NCBI RefSeq assembly: GCF_003268775.1
Contig: NZ_QLSU01000026.1
Span: 1 to 64,000 of the forward strand
Source: Paraburkholderia unamae
GTDB lineage: Bacteria > Pseudomonadota > Gammaproteobacteria > Burkholderiales > Burkholderiaceae
DNA: 64,000 bases
Direction of reading: 5' to 3'
The notes under the pieces were generated by a model. That model saw nothing but the letters and a program-made list of their open reading frames with translations. It was not told the DNA's origin and ran no database searches. Shown one piece after another: positions 61,186-64,000 of the stretch (positions are counted from its first letter, which is position 1; every line of letters starts with the position of its first letter). Position numbers and translations under genes: made by a program.

Positions 61186-62945
61186 GAAAGCTCCATGAAG
61201 CTGGTGTTATTGGGGTTCACGCCTTCCAGCGGCTCATTGCCGAGCGCGTGCAGACAGGCCCACGCGAGGTCGGCATGGCCGATTTCCTCGCTGCGGCCCG
61301 CGAAATACGTCACTTGCCGGCCGCTCGCGGTCATCGTCTTGCGGATCGCCATGAACGATTGCGCGATATCGGTTCGGCCAGCGTCGAATTCGAGCCGTCC
61401 CTTACTGATCACGGACTGACCTTTGAGCACCAAGCGGGTTTTGACTTCGGGCGAGTAGTTGAGCGCAACGGCGGCCGGATAGAACTGGCGCACGAGCTGA
61501 TAGACGCCCTGGCCGATGCCGGTTGTGTCGATCGCCATGTACGTGACGTTGTAGCGCTGCGTCAGCTCGCGGATGCCTTCGGCCTGCGCCTCGAAATCCT
61601 TCTTGTGCCACTGGATCGCCTCAAGCACGCGAAACTTGCCGCCGGGAACCGTGGGCGGCGCGAGCACGACACAGCCCGCGGAATCGCCGGTCAGTGACGG
61701 GTCATAGCCGAGCCATACTGGCCGATAGCCGTATTTGCGCTCCAGCAGGAAATCAACATCGGTCCATTCCTCCCACATGTCGACCATGCAGCGCCGCAGC
61801 TCGGCGAACGGGAACACGGACGCGGTGTCGTCGATGAACTGGCACAGGTACAGATTCGCGAACTCGTCGGCACTGTTTTCAAACCGAAGCCCGTCAAGGT
61901 CGAACAGATTGCAGCCGCCTGCGGCGGCATCCTCAACGGTCACAATCTGCCGCCACTGCTGGTCAGCACAGAGCAGGCCGCCCGAAAGCGCGCTGTGCGA
62001 CACGTCAAGGTGAATGTGATCGGCCTTCGCGCGGCCGCGATTGAAGTGCTCCCCGTTCCAGAACGTATACGCCTCGTGCGTGATGCTCGACGGCGTTGAA
62101 AAGTACGTCTTGCGCCAGTGCTTGTGGCTGGCCATCGCCTGCGCGACCTTGTTCAACTCCCTGAAGCCGTGGACCCAGAAATACTCGTCGAAATAGAAGT
62201 TGCCGTGGTAGCTCTGCGCGGTTTTCGAATTCGTGCTCAGAAAGATCAACTCGGCACCGTTCGGCAACAGGATCGTGTCGCCAGTCAGCTCGACCTGAAT
62301 GACCTCGCGCGCGAAGGCACAGATGTACTGCCGGAACACGTGGACCTGCGCCTTGCTGGCCGACAGGAAGATTTGGTTGCGGCCGGTTTCGAGCGCGTCG
62401 ATAAGCGCTTCGCGTGCGAAATAGAAGGTCGCGCCAATCTGGCGAGACTTAAGCAGGTTGCGCGTGCGATGGTGCCCGTTTCGATACCAGACTTTCTGGT
62501 AGTCGAATTGCGATTCAATGAACGCATCGAGCAACTTCGCCTGTTGCTCGGGCGTGATGTTGTTTTTCGGAGCGCGCTTTTTCGGTCCCTCGTTGCGCGC
62601 CTTGATGGCCGGGTTGAGGTCCGATTCCTTGCCCGTGTCGCTGTACTTGCGAACGCGCGCCATGCGCTCCAGCTCGCGCCCGAGCAAATCGATCTCTTTG
62701 AAATCGACCGGGTCTTTTACCTCCTTCGCGATGAGCGTCATCATGCGCGATTCGATGGATGACTCAACCTTTTCCGCGACGCTGGCCTTGTCCCATTGAT
62801 CGCGCTGCTTCCACGATTCGATGGTTGAACGCGGCTCGTTGAGTACGCGCGCGATTGACGACACGCGCCAACCTTTCCAGTAAAGGTCACGCGCGACGCG
62901 TCGCGGCTCGATATCGGCAGGGAGATTTTCGACAGTCTCAATCAT
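61182..62945 (-). CDS. P: Phage terminase large subunit (ATPase), P2 gpP-like
   Basis: A 587-residue packaging motor. N-terminal HTH (YWKGWRVSSIARVLNEPRST), ATPase segment LLKSRQIGATFYFAREALID with the nucleotide-binding region, and a C-terminal RNase H-like nuclease starting LGYDPSLTGDSAGCVVL with a metal-binding Asp. Also TYMAIDTTGIGQGVYQLVRQ. It drives DNA packaging and cuts cos. Divergent from the scaffold gene. Confidence 0.92.
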   Translation of the reverse strand: MIETVENLPADIEPRRVARDLYWKGWRVSSIARVLNEPRSTIESWKQRDQWDKASVAEKVESSIESRMMTLIAKEVKDPVDFKEIDLLGRELERMARVRKYSDTGKESDLNPAIKARNEGPKKRAPKNNITPEQQAKLLDAFIESQFDYQKVWYRNGHHRTRNLLKSRQIGATFYFAREALIDALETGRNQIFLSASKAQVHVFRQYICAFAREVIQVELTGDTILLPNGAELIFLSTNSKTAQSYHGNFYFDEYFWVHGFRELNKVAQAMASHKHWRKTYFSTPSSITHEAYTFWNGEHFNRGRAKADHIHLDVSHSALSGGLLCADQQWRQIVTVEDAAAGGCNLFDLDGLRFENSADEFANLYLCQFIDDTASVFPFAELRRCMVDMWEEWTDVDFLLERKYGYRPVWLGYDPSLTGDSAGCVVLAPPTVPGGKFRVLEAIQWHKKDFEAQAEGIRELTQRYNVTYMAIDTTGIGQGVYQLVRQFYPAAVALNYSPEVKTRLVLKGQSVISKGRLEFDAGRTDIAQSFMAIRKTMTASGRQVTYFAGRSEEIGHADLAWACLHALGNEPLEGVNPNNTSFMELS

Positions 62946-63018
62946 GCGGCAAGCGTAACGGCGTCACGCGCGCGCGCGGCGCGCGACCCCTTGTATCCAG
63001 ACGCATTACGGATTCCTT

Positions 63019-63050
63019 ATGTTGTTCTCGACCACGCATCGCGGCAACAT
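63019..63050. promoter_or_regulatory. Inverted repeat ATGTTG-N20-CAACAT in the P-O divergent gap
   Basis: Lies between the divergent late operons, where Ogr/Delta-type activators act in P2. The half-sites differ from the P2 consensus (TGTGG-N12-CCACA), so this is only a candidate activator site. Confidence 0.3.
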
Positions 63051-63125
63051 TCAGTTACACAACGTCGCTTGCATTAGCGGGCGATGTGAGACGGGAAACC
63101 CCCGACCAAACTTGAGAGGATTTCG

Positions 63126-64000
63126 ATGAAGCGAATCAGGATTGTGAGCGCGGGCGCGCTCGGCGCAGCCATCATCGCCGCGATCACTCCGGCGCTTGCA
63201 CAGGCATCGGTAGTGGTCGAGCACGGCCGTGTGCTACTCGACCGCGCCGACGTCTTTTCCGCGATCACGGCACACGGTTCGATCATCGGCGGCATCAGTG
63301 TTGCGGCGCTTGGCATCGGCAGCATCGCGGGTGCGGGCAATCACGCGGCCACGTCGAAATGGTTCCGTGTCGCTGTCGAGGGAGCCACGACGGATGGCCG
63401 AACGATCGAGCGCGACTGGATCACGCAGATGGCGGCAACGTACAACCGCGACCTCTACGGCGCACGTGTGAACTGTGAGCACATGCGCGGTTATGCACCG
63501 ATGGCAGGCGCAAATCCGAGCCCGTTCGGCTCGTATGGCGACGTCACGGCGCTGCGGGCCGAGCAGATTGCAGACGGTCCGCTCAAGGGCAAATATGCGC
63601 TGCTCGCACAGATTCAACCGACGCAAGACCTCATCGACCTGACGAAGAAAAGCCAGAAAATCTACACGTCGATCGAGGTCGCGCCGTCGTTCGCCGACAC
63701 GAAACAGGCGTACATGATCGGCCTCGCTGTGACCGACAGTCCGGCGAGCCTCGGCACTGAAATCCTGCAATTCGCTGCGGGCCAGGGCGACAAGAGCCCG
63801 TTCGCAGGTCGCAAGCAACACCGCGACAACCTCTTTACGGCGGCCGAAGAAACGCTGATCGAGTTCGAACCGGCAACGCCGTCCGTTTTCGCACGCGTGG
63901 CCGAACTGCTCGGGTTCGTGAAGAACAAGGGCGAGTCCGACGACAAGCGCTTTACGGATCTGACGCAAGCGGTCGACGTGCTCGCCACATTCGGCAAGCA
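63126..64000 (+). CDS. O: Capsid scaffolding protease, P2 gpO-like, 3' end outside window
   Basis: The first 291 codons. Residues 77 on match P2 gpO: SKWFRVAVEGATTDGRTIER, RDLYGARVNCEHMRGYAPM, KGKYALLAQIQPTQDLIDLT, YMIGLAVTDSPASLGTEILQ. Family serine-protease and scaffold parts, needed for capsid assembly and maturation. The gene has an unusual in-frame N-terminal extension of about 76 residues with a hydrophobic, signal-like start. Ribosome binding site GAGAGG. Confidence 0.88.
   Translation, partial: MKRIRIVSAGALGAAIIAAITPALAQASVVVEHGRVLLDRADVFSAITAHGSIIGGISVAALGIGSIAGAGNHAATSKWFRVAVEGATTDGRTIERDWITQMAATYNRDLYGARVNCEHMRGYAPMAGANPSPFGSYGDVTALRAEQIADGPLKGKYALLAQIQPTQDLIDLTKKSQKIYTSIEVAPSFADTKQAYMIGLAVTDSPASLGTEILQFAAGQGDKSPFAGRKQHRDNLFTAAEETLIEFEPATPSVFARVAELLGFVKNKGESDDKRFTDLTQAVDVLATFGK

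Noticed and set aside
49980..64000. Search for a phage integrase, tRNA or attachment site at the left prophage edge
   Set aside because: Nothing found; these may lie past the right edge, so the prophage limits are left open.

Overview
The window is high-GC DNA from a betaproteobacterium of the Burkholderiaceae, most likely Paraburkholderia, Caballeronia or a close relative. The evidence is protein-level likeness to that group: an OmpC-type porin, an ESPR-bearing two-partner-secretion exoprotein, a glxBCD/glnT amine-glutamate locus, coniferyl-aldehyde-dehydrogenase-type enzymes, and a P2-like prophage of Burkholderia/Ralstonia type. No rRNA, tRNA, CRISPR array or intact insertion sequence was seen.

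Bases 1-11800 form a nitrogen and amine metabolism island. A leftward chain encodes an FAD amino-acid oxidoreductase, a 27-codon small ORF, a HutD-like protein and ETF-ubiquinone oxidoreductase (cut by the window edge). Next come a LysR regulator, N-formylglutamate deformylase and an XRE-cupin regulator. A rightward operon follows with a type III glutamine synthetase or gamma-glutamylmethylamide synthetase, glxB, glxC, glxD and an Amt transporter. Together these suggest gamma-glutamylation and N-methyl amino acid turnover, with electrons leaving through ETF to quinone.

Bases 11860-15500 hold a cardiolipin synthase and a TetR-controlled epimerase/DoxX pair. The operators for this pair sit exactly in the promoter. 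Bases 15983-27344 are a two-partner secretion system: a 3191-residue exoprotein with 29 YDG/MBG modules, then its TpsB transporter. Bases 27549-34330 concern sulfate esters: a Tat-exported alkylsulfatase rightward, and leftward a formylglycine-generating enzyme, arylsulfatase, BASS transporter and DUF202 protein. Bases 34616-41100 carry envelope and hypothetical proteins, a lone receiver domain and a DUF2252 protein. Bases 41142-46912 are a second TetR-controlled locus: a TauD-like dioxygenase, an aldehyde dehydrogenase, an MFS transporter and a porin. Bases 47144-49494 hold a GluR0-like receptor channel and a lipoprotein.

From about 49700 to the right edge lies an accessory region dominated by a P2-like (Peduovirus-type) prophage. 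It has a repressor facing a strong promoter and operator, then a string of small translationally coupled genes, a PAPS-reductase-family protein and a HUH replication endonuclease. A shorter paralogue of the endonuclease has lost its catalytic residues. Two Ogr/Delta-type zinc fingers, a ParA/ribbon-helix-helix partition-like module, MazEF, and the divergent portal/terminase and scaffold genes follow. The prophage runs off the right edge and no integrase is visible.

Two patterns go beyond ordinary annotation. First, a short structured intergenic element occurs five times in the chromosomal part and never in the prophage. Second, the prophage combines partition, addiction and a degenerate second replication protein, so it may behave partly like a phage-plasmid.
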